Of a DNA stretch of 10,815 nucleotides, positions 1-7,830 are shown in pieces. Each line of letters begins with the position of its first letter. The first letter of the stretch is position 1. The stretch spans positions 1 to 10,815 of the forward strand of contig CAMLKG010000057.1 of assembly GCA_946480695.1 (NCBI GenBank), given 5' to 3'. The stretch is from an uncultured Cellvibrio sp. GTDB lineage: Bacteria; Pseudomonadota; Gammaproteobacteria; Pseudomonadales; Cellvibrionaceae. Both the position numbers and the translations under genes were made by a program. Below the pieces are notes generated by a model. The model was given only the letters and a program-made list of their open reading frames with translations, was not told where the DNA came from and did no database searches.

Positions 1-2
1 CC

Positions 3-410
3 AGCGGCGTGATGGCCGAAGACGTGGCCAAGCGCCTGATTGACTACGGCTTCCACGCGCCCACGCTGAGCTTCCCCGTGCCCAACACGCTGATGGTGGA
101 GCCCACCGAGAGTGAGACGCTGTTCGAGCTGGACCGCTTCATCGACGCGATGATCGCCATCCGCGAAGAGATCCGCCAGATCGAAGCGGGCAAGCTGCCG
201 CAGGACAACAACCCGCTCAAGAACGCACCCCACACGGCCGAGAGCCTGCTGGCTGGCGAATGGGCCCGCCCCTACACCCGCGAAGCCGCCGCCTACCCCG
301 TGGCCGCCCTGCGCAGCAACAAATACTGGTCGCCCGTGGGTCGCGTGGACAATGTGTGGGGTGACCGGAATCTGTCCTGCAGCTGCATTCCGGTGGCGGA
401 TTACGCCTGA
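3..410 (+). CDS. gcvP: Glycine dehydrogenase (decarboxylating), P-protein, C-terminal part (5' truncated by window edge)
   Basis: This is the last 135 residues of the PLP-dependent P-protein of the glycine cleavage system, which decarboxylates glycine and passes the aminomethyl group to lipoyl-GcvH in the cytoplasm. The frame is open from the first complete codon and ends at TGA 408-410. The C-terminal family signatures are clear: [24 protein letters not shown] near the start, then [48 protein letters not shown] and the terminal CSCIPVADY. The full protein is normally about 950-970 residues, so roughly 85% lies outside the window. The usual Phe in RNLxCSC is Ser here, which is minor. Base composition is GC-rich, unlike the operon downstream, and the sequence style fits Burkholderiales. 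The gene faces the end of the minus-strand operon. Confidence 0.94.
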   Translation, partial: SGVMAEDVAKRLIDYGFHAPTLSFPVPNTLMVEPTESETLFELDRFIDAMIAIREEIRQIEAGKLPQDNNPLKNAPHTAESLLAGEWARPYTREAAAYPVAALRSNKYWSPVGRVDNVWGDRNLSCSCIPVADYA

Positions 411-645
411 GCGATGGCGGCACCCCAATCGTCGCAGCCCTCGCCGCCCTGCTTGCAGACCGTCGGCACTGAAGCGCACGGCGGCCTGCCTATCCTGACC
501 TCGCTACGGAAAGTTACTCCATCGCAGCATTGAGCGGGTGGCGAAATCGCAAGGTCATACCACTATTGTCGCCACGCTGGGGGCGCTCGCGTCTAACTCC
601 TACGGAAGACGACTGTCCTTGGCCGCGACTGCGGCGCCTAAGCCG

Positions 646-811
646 GCCAATTCTGTAGCCCCCGGGGGACCGCCATTTTCAGAGGTGCAGGTGGAAGACG
701 CACCACCTCCCCAAAATACCTAAGGTCGGGCACCGAATAGCCCGATCCTGTCCCCGGCGCACCATCCCTTGGGCTATGCACACCAGCCATTCGCGGAGAG
801 TGTAAGCCCAT
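646..811 (-). repeat. Diverged intergenic repeat, copy A
   Basis: Collinear short identical blocks are shared with 9971-10170. In the core these are CCTGTC (747), GCACCA (759), GGGCTATG (771), CACCAGC against CATCAGC (781), CGGAGA (794) and GCCCAT (806). In a weaker outer part they are GCCAA (646), TGTA (654), CCCG (661), CGCCATTT (671) and TGCAGG (686). Order and spacing are kept, apart from about 25 extra bases in copy B. Both copies have the same orientation and sit on either side of the operon. Strand is arbitrary. The nature of the element is unknown; the core is better supported than the outer part. Confidence 0.5.
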
Positions 812-884
812 GCGCCCTGGTTTCGTAGCGGACCACGTCCTCATGCACTACGCGGCGGGCGACGTTGTCGGGCAAGTTTCAATA

Positions 885-904
885 GGCCGGCGAACCGCCC
901 GGCC
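885..904. other. GC-rich hairpin downstream of the operon, possible weak terminator
   Basis: GGCCGG (885-890) pairs with CCGGCC (899-904). An inner CG/CG pair and a single bulged C close a three-base loop. It lies about 40 nt beyond the stop of the last operon gene (minus strand). No T-tract follows on either strand, so a classic intrinsic terminator is not supported; a Rho-dependent end or a transcript-stabilising hairpin is equally possible. Confidence 0.35.
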
Positions 905-942
905 ATGAGAATGGAATCAAACAGCAGGGCTTTTTGAATATA

Positions 943-2688
943 TCAGTTCCCCATCCACGCAATTCCAGGAAAATCAATGGGATCCTCCACGCCGCGTGCT
1001 ACATCAACAGGTATATCAAACCCGATATCCACTTTCCGAATATCACCAATGTTAACCACATTCTTACCAGTCAACATAATAAGCGCACCATGCTCACCCA
1101 CATTGCGCGAACCCGAGAAATAATCGATATTTCCATTCATCGATTCAACACGCAATTCTACTTTCACCAGGTGCGTACCTGCCTGAACTGGTTTTACCAA
1201 GACAGCTGCTGCAACCAAATTGTTACCCGACCGCAACGAAGAAGGCCGGCCTATAAAAAAGAGGCGCTTATTGACACGAAGTTGCCCGTCCTCCCACGCA
1301 GGCGGCATGTTAAGGGACCTACAGCCTCTCTGGTACATCCAATTTGCATTTTTCCACCACGGATTTATGGGCACACAAAGCGGCGTGGTGCCATCATCAA
1401 TCGCAAAAGCCAGTGCTTGCCATTGTGAATTACCTATAGTGGGCGGAAGAGGCTCATTGCTTGCACGAAGTGCAAATCCCCACCAACCTGTCAAGCCAAA
1501 CCACACCAAGAACAAAAGTGCCATCAACTCATTTGAGAAGCGAATTTTCCACCCCACCTCCAGCGTGCGACCTAAATGACAAATCAAGCCGCAAATCAAT
1601 AATATTGTTCCAAAAAATCCAACAATAGTATGCCTATAAACTGGGACACCCGAAAGCTTTGCAGCATTGACGGTCCAAGAATCACTTAATGCAAAAGCAT
1701 TTATAAAAAAATTAAAAAAAGAAAGACACAAACCTACAAAAATCAACGCATTGGCAGCACATCGCCGAAAAAAAACTAAATATACACTGACTGATAGAAT
1801 AATCAATCCCACAAGCATAAACATGGGCTTTTTTAGCACCACTACCGGGCCTATCGCAAACCCCCCCAAAAAACCCAAAAAATACTTGATGGAAGCGAGT
1901 AATTTCACGCCTAGAGCGATGTCATTCTCCCTAAATGGCATTGCACCCGTCTTAGAGCTGACAAACATTTGCAAGCACTGGATCAATCCCACTAAAAGAG
2001 CGGCAATTGCAACGGCGCGAAACCTGGAACGGCTGAATACCGCAACGACAACCATCGCGGGTAAAGTGGCAAGAAGTGCAGGCTTGGACAACATGAATAT
2101 TGGCACAAACCAAGCCCACCATGGACTCTCCTCACTTCCATCTACCAGTGCAAGAGCAGTCACCAAAGCAACAAAAAATGCTGCAAAATAGCTGAAGTTT
2201 ATAAAATTCTTTGTTTCAAAATCCGCCACAGCCAATACCGAAAAGGCGGAAAAAAAACGAAGCAGATCACTGCTTACCAATTTTCGGAAAGGTGCTAAGC
2301 AAAAAACCCCCACCAACATGGCAGAGAGCAGAACGGCTGACCAAGTATAAAAGTACGGAATCCAGGCAGCAAAAAAACCAAATTGATTTCCGAGAAAAGC
2401 AAGCAGCCGCTGAGGCAAGGGAATATACCCGGCATCAGTTGAAAACAGCTGCTGCCAAATCGAGGGGGAATCTGCGTACGGGTAGTAGTTGGTCGCCATC
2501 TCGGCCCACATCTCACCGCCTAGCATCCACGTAGGTTGCATTGTCAGCTGCGCAGCCACATACAGGAGTACGAACATAGCAAACAACCACGCAGGCCGTC
2601 GGCTAAGCGTTGCGCCTGAATGGGACGGTAACGCCTTCAACGCAAACAACTTATCGCGCATTTGGCGAAATCGCTCAACCATCCTCAT
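943..2688 (-). CDS. Polytopic inner-membrane protein, GT-C-like, candidate glycosyltransferase
   Basis: This 581-residue protein is last in the operon. After a basic cytoplasmic N-terminus (1-32) come about ten hydrophobic segments, the first at 34-50 and the last near 387-405. A long loop follows the first helix (51-105) and contains GEMWAE and a proline- and tyrosine-rich stretch. Residues about 410-581 form a hydrophilic tail that I place in the periplasm. A long acidic first loop plus a periplasmic tail is typical of GT-C glycosyltransferases that use polyprenyl-phosphate sugars, but I recognise no specific family and see no clear DxD motif, so the transferase role is inference. The start ATG (2688-2686) overlaps the aldolase stop as ATGA. 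No Shine-Dalgarno sequence is evident, so translation is probably coupled; an ATG two codons later is an alternative. A G7 tract lies inside the gene (residues ~275). Confidence 0.72.
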   Translation of the reverse strand: MRMVERFRQMRDKLFALKALPSHSGATLSRRPAWLFAMFVLLYVAAQLTMQPTWMLGGEMWAEMATNYYPYADSPSIWQQLFSTDAGYIPLPQRLLAFLGNQFGFFAAWIPYFYTWSAVLLSAMLVGVFCLAPFRKLVSSDLLRFFSAFSVLAVADFETKNFINFSYFAAFFVALVTALALVDGSEESPWWAWFVPIFMLSKPALLATLPAMVVVAVFSRSRFRAVAIAALLVGLIQCLQMFVSSKTGAMPFRENDIALGVKLLASIKYFLGFLGGFAIGPVVVLKKPMFMLVGLIILSVSVYLVFFRRCAANALIFVGLCLSFFNFFINAFALSDSWTVNAAKLSGVPVYRHTIVGFFGTILLICGLICHLGRTLEVGWKIRFSNELMALLFLVWFGLTGWWGFALRASNEPLPPTIGNSQWQALAFAIDDGTTPLCVPINPWWKNANWMYQRGCRSLNMPPAWEDGQLRVNKRLFFIGRPSSLRSGNNLVAAAVLVKPVQAGTHLVKVELRVESMNGNIDYFSGSRNVGEHGALIMLTGKNVVNIGDIRKVDIGFDIPVDVARGVEDPIDFPGIAWMGN

Positions 2689-3737
2689 GCCGAAGGAGTA
2701 CCCATGGTTACCGCAATTTTTGCGAGATTCATCCTATATTTCTCGGCATCCCAATTCAATAACTCCGCAATTTGGTCCATCGACAGCACATTCAAACTGT
2801 GATCTGGTTGCTGCCGAACCAAGACATCAAAGTAGCACCGGAGTTGCGCTTGCTTTGCCTCTGTAAATGAAGGTTTCGCGAACACTCCTTTGCCGCCGAC
2901 GAAGACAAGTTCGGGCGACGAATCGCCACCGCGAACAGCATCCAGAACTCCCTCCTCAGATGTATACACGTGCGCAATAGGGCCTAGAAAAACAACATGA
3001 TCTGGATACAAAGCCCAGTCGGATTGCAGTCTCGAAAAAAGTCTACCATCCAGCGCCAATTGCTGAATACCGGTATCGTTGATAAGGTTATAGGTAGGCA
3101 CGGAGCTCCGTCCAGAAAATGGCAAAAATTCAGGATCCTGAATTATTCGATCACACGCTAGACGCCTTAATATCATCGAAAGAATATCATCTATTTCCGC
3201 GATCCTATCCCCTCCGATCACTACACCGTGATTCGCCAGGAAAATCACATTCAGCCCTTTATGCCCCCTAAGGATTTCAGCGATAGCGCTTGCAAGACAT
3301 TCGCCCGGCTTTCGATAATCTATCGCAGCAAATCTAACGATGCCCTCCAAAAGATTTTGCAAATCGTCAAAATAATTTTTTCGAACCAGATGCGCCAAGG
3401 CTTCTACGGCATGCAAATGCAAGACAACTCGGTGCGGCATTAGCGCATGCAGCATGGTCTCAATAGATGGTCTTAACGCAAAATCCCCAACGACCTTTGG
3501 TGTCGTCGTAAATCTTTCCTGCAATATTGCGGCATTCAGATCAGCCAGATCAACTGGGACGAAAATCTCTTCATTTTGAGCTTTTGATAGCCAAGTGCCG
3601 GATGCTTTAATCCAGAGATGATTTCCATCCTTCCATGAGACATTCCCGCCCGCCCCTTGCACCAGTAACGAATCTGTGCCGATTTTTCCGCAGTAATTCC
3701 GAACGTCGCGCTCGACTATAGTGTTAACGCTAATCAT
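2685..3737 (-). CDS. Class II (zinc) aldolase/adducin-family protein
   Basis: This 350-residue protein carries the class II aldolase fold, whose members catalyse zinc-dependent retro-aldol, aldol or epimerase reactions on sugar phosphates. Visible landmarks are the phosphate-binding QGAGGNVSW (27-35), KASGTWL (44-50), the PSIETMLH stretch with the probable catalytic Glu93, the zinc ligands His107 and His109 in VLHLHA, and a third His170 in ANHGVV. The second half (230-350) has YPDHVVFLGP and, near the end, LLNWDAEKYR, which I associate with a longer subfamily related to the N-terminal half of rhamnulose-phosphate aldolase/dehydrogenase fusions. I chose ATG 3737-3735, one base after the HAD stop, because homology begins there; a frame extension upstream to 3797 would overlap the HAD gene and adds no family sequence. 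The substrate is unknown. In this setting it may make or cleave the carbon skeleton of a glycan precursor. Confidence 0.87.
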   Translation of the reverse strand: MISVNTIVERDVRNYCGKIGTDSLLVQGAGGNVSWKDGNHLWIKASGTWLSKAQNEEIFVPVDLADLNAAILQERFTTTPKVVGDFALRPSIETMLHALMPHRVVLHLHAVEALAHLVRKNYFDDLQNLLEGIVRFAAIDYRKPGECLASAIAEILRGHKGLNVIFLANHGVVIGGDRIAEIDDILSMILRRLACDRIIQDPEFLPFSGRSSVPTYNLINDTGIQQLALDGRLFSRLQSDWALYPDHVVFLGPIAHVYTSEEGVLDAVRGGDSSPELVFVGGKGVFAKPSFTEAKQAQLRCYFDVLVRQQPDHSLNVLSMDQIAELLNWDAEKYRMNLAKIAVTMGTPSA

Positions 3738-3738
3738 C

Positions 3739-4482
3739 TCAACCAACCATTTCTTTGAGCAGCTTTCGCAACTCAGCAAACTCATCGAAGATTGCATCGG
3801 GCTCGGCCGGACCTTCGCCTATCTTGACTCCTTGATGGATTTTCTGAAGAGTCACGGCATTAATTTTTTCTCGCGCCCCTTGTATGTCGTTGATGGGACT
3901 GTCGCCAATCATCCAAATGCATTCTCCCTTTGGGCGCATCTTTTGCAGTGCGATTTCAAACGGCGCTTCGTGCGGTTTGTCGAAGCCTGCCTCTTCACTT
4001 GTGACGATGTAGTCAAAATAGTGATCCAGACCAAAATACACTACTTTCCTAAATTGAATCTGAGCAGTCAGATCTGTAACAATGGCAGTAGGAATACCCA
4101 AGAGGCGGATGTCGTCCAGCAACTCTTTAACTTCGTCGAAGAGAATAGCATTGCTGAGAAAAGTTCTCCAGTATGTCTGCTCGAAATCCAAAGCAAGGAG
4201 GACCTGAGATCCCAAACCCATAATTTCCAGCATCCTCTGCAAGTAAAGCAATCGACTATGGGAAGATGCAGTATTTTTTAGACGAGATTTAACTTCCGAT
4301 CGAGCTTGACTAAACGCATTATCAAAATCCTCTACAGATATTGAAAAACTCTTAACAGCCTTTTCTCGGATCGCCTGTTGCGCAGCGGAATGCGCGGGAT
4401 CATAAGGATACAACGTGTTATCTGTATCAAACAGGATCGCATCAGGAAGACGATCAAATTGCCTATTATTAATAATCTTCAT
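3739..4482 (-). CDS. HAD-superfamily phosphatase
   Basis: This is a 247-residue cytoplasmic HAD hydrolase with a complete set of motifs. Motif I is FDTDNT (Asp19 nucleophile, Asp21 acid/base), motif II is IVTDLT (Thr136), motif III is Lys169 in GFDKPHEAPFE, and motif IV is GDSPINDIQGA (Asp194 and Asp199 for magnesium). An alpha-helical cap of subclass I lies between motif I and motif II. The closest general types are phosphoglycolate-phosphatase-like and haloacid-dehalogenase-like phosphatases. The substrate cannot be read from sequence, but its place between a sugar kinase domain and an aldolase suggests a phosphorylated intermediate of a sugar or polyol. Its ATG overlaps the preceding stop as ATGA, and no Shine-Dalgarno is visible, so it is probably translationally coupled. 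Confidence 0.9.
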   Translation of the reverse strand: MKIINNRQFDRLPDAILFDTDNTLYPYDPAHSAAQQAIREKAVKSFSISVEDFDNAFSQARSEVKSRLKNTASSHSRLLYLQRMLEIMGLGSQVLLALDFEQTYWRTFLSNAILFDEVKELLDDIRLLGIPTAIVTDLTAQIQFRKVVYFGLDHYFDYIVTSEEAGFDKPHEAPFEIALQKMRPKGECIWMIGDSPINDIQGAREKINAVTLQKIHQGVKIGEGPAEPDAIFDEFAELRKLLKEMVG

Positions 4483-6533
4483 TTAATAAATCGCGTGGTC
4501 AGAGCTTGATTAATATGCGTAAGGGTTATCAATTGCATCAGGCCCAGCATCCCATCCTGCCATCTTGGCGAAATATCCATGAAGTCACGAACACGAGGAC
4601 ATAACATCTCGGCGGCCATGGCAACATCCTCAGCGGACGTCTCACCTTCAATCGTGAGTTGTACTTGCGAGCCATCGTCACTCATCGCTACGTCAACATG
4701 CAAGCCGCAAACGCCCACCAAGATTCTATGAATAGTAAGCTCATTAAATCCATTTCGAGTATTAACAACCAATTTCAAACGAAGTGGATGGTTATCATCC
4801 ACACCCTCGAGCATTCTAGGATGAATCGGCTGAAGAGAAAGCACCAAATCCGCATACCGGGCTTGTGGGCGAATAAACTGCTCTGAATCCGGCTCTCTTT
4901 TTTCAAATGAACTCAGAACCTTTTCAAGAGTATGTCCGCGCTGATGCACATCTCGTCTGATTTTGAAATAGCGGCGCAATCCTTCATCGATCTCTAGATA
5001 AATTTTAAGATGATAACAATCCCGAAGTGCTCGAAGATATAGTGCATGCAATCCGCTCGCAATAATAAAGTCATTGCTATGCAGCACAAAGGGCCTGCTC
5101 ATTTTTCCAGTCTTGTGATCGTAGTGTCGCGAAAGGATCTTCTTCCCATCCGATAATGAGACAAGGTCATTGCAATATCCCTCCAGATCATTCGCCATGG
5201 GATTTAAATGCGTCATTACCTGCCACATCGGCTTTTGTCTGTCCCACAAATGATAATCATCCCCGGAAAGCTTGACTGTCGAATGATCACCAAACAACCC
5301 CGAGATCGCATCAGCGAAGGTGTCTTTGCCCGCCCCGGAATCACCGGCAATTCCCAGAACAAACGGATTGCGGCTAAGGCGAAAGAAATCATTTCGACTG
5401 ATAGTTTCTCGCCAAATTCTAATAGCAAGAATCCCGCCAATCGCAGCCGTCGCCGTGTAAAAAAGTGACGCGGTGTGCGCGCTCGATGATGCGGAGATTA
5501 GAAAGAAGTTGGCAAGAGCGACCTGACTGCCATTTGAAAAATGTAAAGTTGTCAAAAACAGTGTGCTCGCGACATATACCGCCGAAAATGCTCCTACCAG
5601 CAACACAGCAATGCGACCACTCATCGCCTGGTAGAGAACGAGGAATGGAATGCACCATACAAACCACCCGGGGGAAGAAGGCGTCAATACGACAACCAGC
5701 AGAAACGACATACCAATAGTGGCATGAAGTAACTCAAAGTTAAGGCGGCGAACTCGCCATGTTAGGTAAAGAACGAGTAGATAAGTCAGGGGAACAACAA
5801 AAACGTAAACATTGCCCGCAAGGCCTACTGCCAACCGGTATACCTTTTCCATTTCTGGATTGCTTAGCAGCATCCGCATGCCAGCGGAAGATAATACGAA
5901 GGCTCCGCCAAGCACCAAAGCTGCGACGGAAAAACCTCCCGCAAACTCAAGCGCCCGCAGCTTGAGAGCGCGATTGTGAATAAAGTAGATCGCAAAAAAG
6001 GGAGCTGCCACTATCATGCTCAGCTTTGCTGAGACTGCGACCGCCAAAAGCACTCCGGCCCATCTCAAATCCACTCTGCGGACACAGAGCATTGAAAGAA
6101 CTAAGAACAAGGCAGGAATTAGATCATTTAACCCAAAACCATAACTCGCAAAAATAATAATAGGAGACAACCAGTATGTCAACAAAATCAATTTCTGCCG
6201 ACCAGGGAGAAGTTTTTGAAGCGTTAAAAGTACACAAAAGTCGGCGCACAACAATGTCAAATCGTACGCGTATTCCAGCGGACCGCCAATGAGCTTCGCA
6301 ACCAGCACGAAAGGCAGAAATGGTAGCCACATCGCATATCCATACGGAAATGCAATGGGGTCACCACCCTCCCTCATCCACACGGACCAGGGATCGAGAT
6401 TGAATACGGACGTGCCCACGTCCAGGAATGGGACATACCAAGCTGTGATGGGCAATGGACTCATCACAACTATGAGTACCACCCGAAGAAGTAGCCCCGC
6501 AAGAAACAGCGGGTCGAGAAGCAGCTTTTTCAT
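4479..6533 (-). CDS. Fusion: GT-C-like membrane glycosyltransferase + phosphoribulokinase/uridine-kinase-type kinase
   Basis: This 684-residue protein has two distinct halves. Residues 1-375 are a polytopic membrane domain. Its long first loop (about 27-70) contains NLDPWSVWMREGG and FPYGYAMWLPF, which resembles GT-C enzymes of the GT87/PIG-M type. Residues 390-684 form a soluble kinase of about 295 residues, the size of phosphoribulokinase-like enzymes. It has Walker A GDSGAGKDT (397-405), DDYH (425-428, the likely base and substrate region), THLNPMANDL (441-450), HYDHKTGK (470-477), and the lid-type stretch IRRDVHQRGHTLEKVL ending in QFIRPQARYADLVL. The expected Glu of the EGLH motif is Ser493. 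The frame runs through both halves without interruption. The kinase substrate and the sugar moved are unknown. ATGA overlaps occur at both ends, tying it to its neighbours. A sequencing-created fusion is unlikely, because the linker (376-390) is in frame and hydrophilic. Confidence 0.85.
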   Translation of the reverse strand: MKKLLLDPLFLAGLLLRVVLIVVMSPLPITAWYVPFLDVGTSVFNLDPWSVWMREGGDPIAFPYGYAMWLPFLPFVLVAKLIGGPLEYAYDLTLLCADFCVLLTLQKLLPGRQKLILLTYWLSPIIIFASYGFGLNDLIPALFLVLSMLCVRRVDLRWAGVLLAVAVSAKLSMIVAAPFFAIYFIHNRALKLRALEFAGGFSVAALVLGGAFVLSSAGMRMLLSNPEMEKVYRLAVGLAGNVYVFVVPLTYLLVLYLTWRVRRLNFELLHATIGMSFLLVVVLTPSSPGWFVWCIPFLVLYQAMSGRIAVLLVGAFSAVYVASTLFLTTLHFSNGSQVALANFFLISASSSAHTASLFYTATAAIGGILAIRIWRETISRNDFFRLSRNPFVLGIAGDSGAGKDTFADAISGLFGDHSTVKLSGDDYHLWDRQKPMWQVMTHLNPMANDLEGYCNDLVSLSDGKKILSRHYDHKTGKMSRPFVLHSNDFIIASGLHALYLRALRDCYHLKIYLEIDEGLRRYFKIRRDVHQRGHTLEKVLSSFEKREPDSEQFIRPQARYADLVLSLQPIHPRMLEGVDDNHPLRLKLVVNTRNGFNELTIHRILVGVCGLHVDVAMSDDGSQVQLTIEGETSAEDVAMAAEMLCPRVRDFMDISPRWQDGMLGLMQLITLTHINQALTTRFIK

Positions 6534-7135
6534 TTGAAATTAATCTCGACTTCCCACAGATCGGGGCGTTTCGTGCAAACAGCGTCCACCTGGATATGTA
6601 ACCGCCTTAGCAACGAAGACAATGCAGGAATTTCCACAATCGCATCTCGCCCCTGCAATTCGGGGGAAACAATACACAGTTTGAATCCCGCGTTTTTTAA
6701 TCTTCGGGCTTCATCTGGTTTTAGGGAAAAATGCGTGAAACAATCGACCCACACCCAGTCAATTTTACCTGCCAAAGATAGCGCTGTTTCAATGGATTCG
6801 AACTCTGACACTCGTACAGCGCAACGTCGTTCGCCAGCATTCGACCACTTGACCAAATAGGGAAACGATTGGTCCAGAAAGAAGTAGTGTGATATTCCGT
6901 TGGATTTCATCAAAGGTATGAGGTACGACTCTAAACCCTCTTCCTTAACGTTAAGTATGAGGGTCCCATGCTGATATTGAGCAATCCACTCCTCGAATGA
7001 CTCGCCGGGTCTGCAGGGGTCATGATGAATGACAAGTCGCCCATTGTCGGTTCTGATGTCAACTTCGACACCATACTTTTTTTCAGTTAACACCAGTTCT
7101 GCTATCGTGTTTCGACGATGAGAGATGATTTCCAT
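6530..7135 (-). CDS. Glycerophosphodiester-phosphodiesterase-like protein (GDPD/PI-PLC-like TIM barrel)
   Basis: This 201-residue protein lacks a signal peptide and is shorter than typical GDPDs (about 240-250). The catalytic landmarks are kept: His6-Arg7 in ISHRRN, Glu24 and Asp26 in GVEVDIRTDNG, and the second His in VIHHDP (37-38), followed by LILNVKEEGLE at the position of the third strand. The usual HRG is HRR, and the segment between the first His and the EVD metal site is compressed. Later stretches HYFFLDQSFPYL, WVWVDCFT and CIVSPELQGRD look like a distinct subgroup that I associate with capsule or LPS loci rather than lipid turnover. It could hydrolyse or form a phosphodiester in the glycan, but that is inference. 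The start ATG shares one base with the upstream TAA (TAATG), and an AAGAG about nine bases upstream may serve as a ribosome site. Confidence 0.8.
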   Translation of the reverse strand: MEIISHRRNTIAELVLTEKKYGVEVDIRTDNGRLVIHHDPCRPGESFEEWIAQYQHGTLILNVKEEGLESYLIPLMKSNGISHYFFLDQSFPYLVKWSNAGERRCAVRVSEFESIETALSLAGKIDWVWVDCFTHFSLKPDEARRLKNAGFKLCIVSPELQGRDAIVEIPALSSLLRRLHIQVDAVCTKRPDLWEVEINFK

Positions 7136-7830
7136 TACTTAGCTCTTTTCCTCAGTTGGAGGCTGAAATCAATGGTTCTTTTAATAAACTTTCCTTTTGC
7201 CGCCCAATTGACGTTCCAATGCGAAAGGCCATGCGCTCTTTCACCGAACGCGACGGGAAATCGGTGTACTTTTATTCCCTGTTTCTGAGCTTCATAATAT
7301 GCATAAAGATCGATGGAAAAATCTGTCGGAATATTTTTCCAAGAGTCAAAGAATTTTCGTGAAAACATCGTCGGCTGCGCATTGATGTCCCACATCGGCC
7401 GCATCAGAAGTAAAGTTTCAAATACACTCATTCCTACGGTGAAAAATACATCCATAATAGGCCTACCGTAACGACGGCCTTTAACAAATATATCTTCCCC
7501 ATATTTCTCAAACAGCTCAATCCCGGAAAGTACGTCCTGAGGATCAGTTTGCATGTCAGCGTGCGTCCATCCCAACAGCTCTCCTCGTGCAGCCTGTAGT
7601 CCGGCCACGATACCGTATCCGTATCCCTGATTGATTTCAACACGAGTACTTCGGCACCCTGGATACAGCGGAAGCAACTGACTGAGAACCTCGTTCGTAT
7701 TGTCAGTGGACCCGTTGTCCACGAGTACGACTTCAATATTTTTTTTATCGGCCAGTGTTCTGCACCGATTCAAAAGCAATGGAATGTTTTTTGCCTCGTT
7801 GTAGCAAGGAATGACAAGCGAAAATTTCAT
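7135..7830 (-). CDS. Family 2 glycosyltransferase, DPM1/GtrB-like
   Basis: This is a 231-residue GT-A enzyme. The N-terminal nucleotide-binding part has FSLVIPCYNEAKNI (3-16), VVLVDNGSTDNT (34-45) and NQGYGYGIVAGLQAARGE, and the metal site reads HADMQTDP (90-97), where dolichyl/undecaprenyl-phosphate sugar synthases have DxQxDP. There is no C-terminal pair of membrane helices as in GtrB (about 310 residues), so it resembles the short soluble DPM1 type. The family transfers a sugar from a nucleotide donor to polyprenyl phosphate on the cytoplasmic face. The gene directly follows a GtrA-family membrane protein, a common pairing for making and flipping Und-P-sugar. Its ATG overlaps the gtrA-like stop as ATGA, and GGAG lies eight bases upstream. 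The sugar specificity is unknown. Confidence 0.9.
   Translation of the reverse strand: MKFSLVIPCYNEAKNIPLLLNRCRTLADKKNIEVVLVDNGSTDNTNEVLSQLLPLYPGCRSTRVEINQGYGYGIVAGLQAARGELLGWTHADMQTDPQDVLSGIELFEKYGEDIFVKGRRYGRPIMDVFFTVGMSVFETLLLMRPMWDINAQPTMFSRKFFDSWKNIPTDFSIDLYAYYEAQKQGIKVHRFPVAFGERAHGLSHWNVNWAAKGKFIKRTIDFSLQLRKRAK

Larger units (their letters stand above)
411..942. other. GC-rich non-coding gap between gcvP and the glycan operon
   Basis: I find no convincing gene in these 532 bases. Short open frames exist on both strands, for example 538-723 (+) and 638-844 (-), but they overlap each other, match no family I recognise and lack ribosome binding sites. The stretch holds inverted GCCGCC/GGCGGC hexamers (443-448 and 480-485), a CCCCCGGGGG palindrome (659-668), a diverged repeat (copy A, 646-811) and a GC-rich hairpin (885-904). 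No hairpin followed by a T-tract, and so no canonical intrinsic terminator, is visible for gcvP or for the converging operon. Confidence 0.6.

Noticed and set aside
591..597. GTCTAAC as half of an integron attC site
   Set aside because: No matching GTTRRRY box follows at attC distance, and no integron integrase is in the window.
538..844. Short open frames on both strands in the gcvP-operon gap
   Set aside because: They overlap each other and repeat copy A, start without ribosome sites and show no family signature; chance frames in GC-rich DNA are expected.
918..936. GGGCTTTTT as an intrinsic terminator
   Set aside because: No complementary GC-rich arm precedes the T-run on the plus strand, and on the minus strand the run is on the wrong side of the sequence.
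934..1428. 164-codon plus-strand open frame opposite the 3' end of the operon
   Set aside because: It mirrors the coding sequence of the membrane protein tail, has no ribosome site and has an implausible composition.
1667..2191. 174-codon plus-strand open frame inside the last operon gene
   Set aside because: It is antisense to a well-supported membrane protein gene, is lysine/asparagine-rich as expected from A-rich antisense of hydrophobic codons, and resembles no family.
3738..3797. Extended N-terminus for the class II aldolase
   Set aside because: The added residues lie inside the HAD gene in another frame and have no family similarity; the ATG at 3737 fits the operon spacing and the homologous start.
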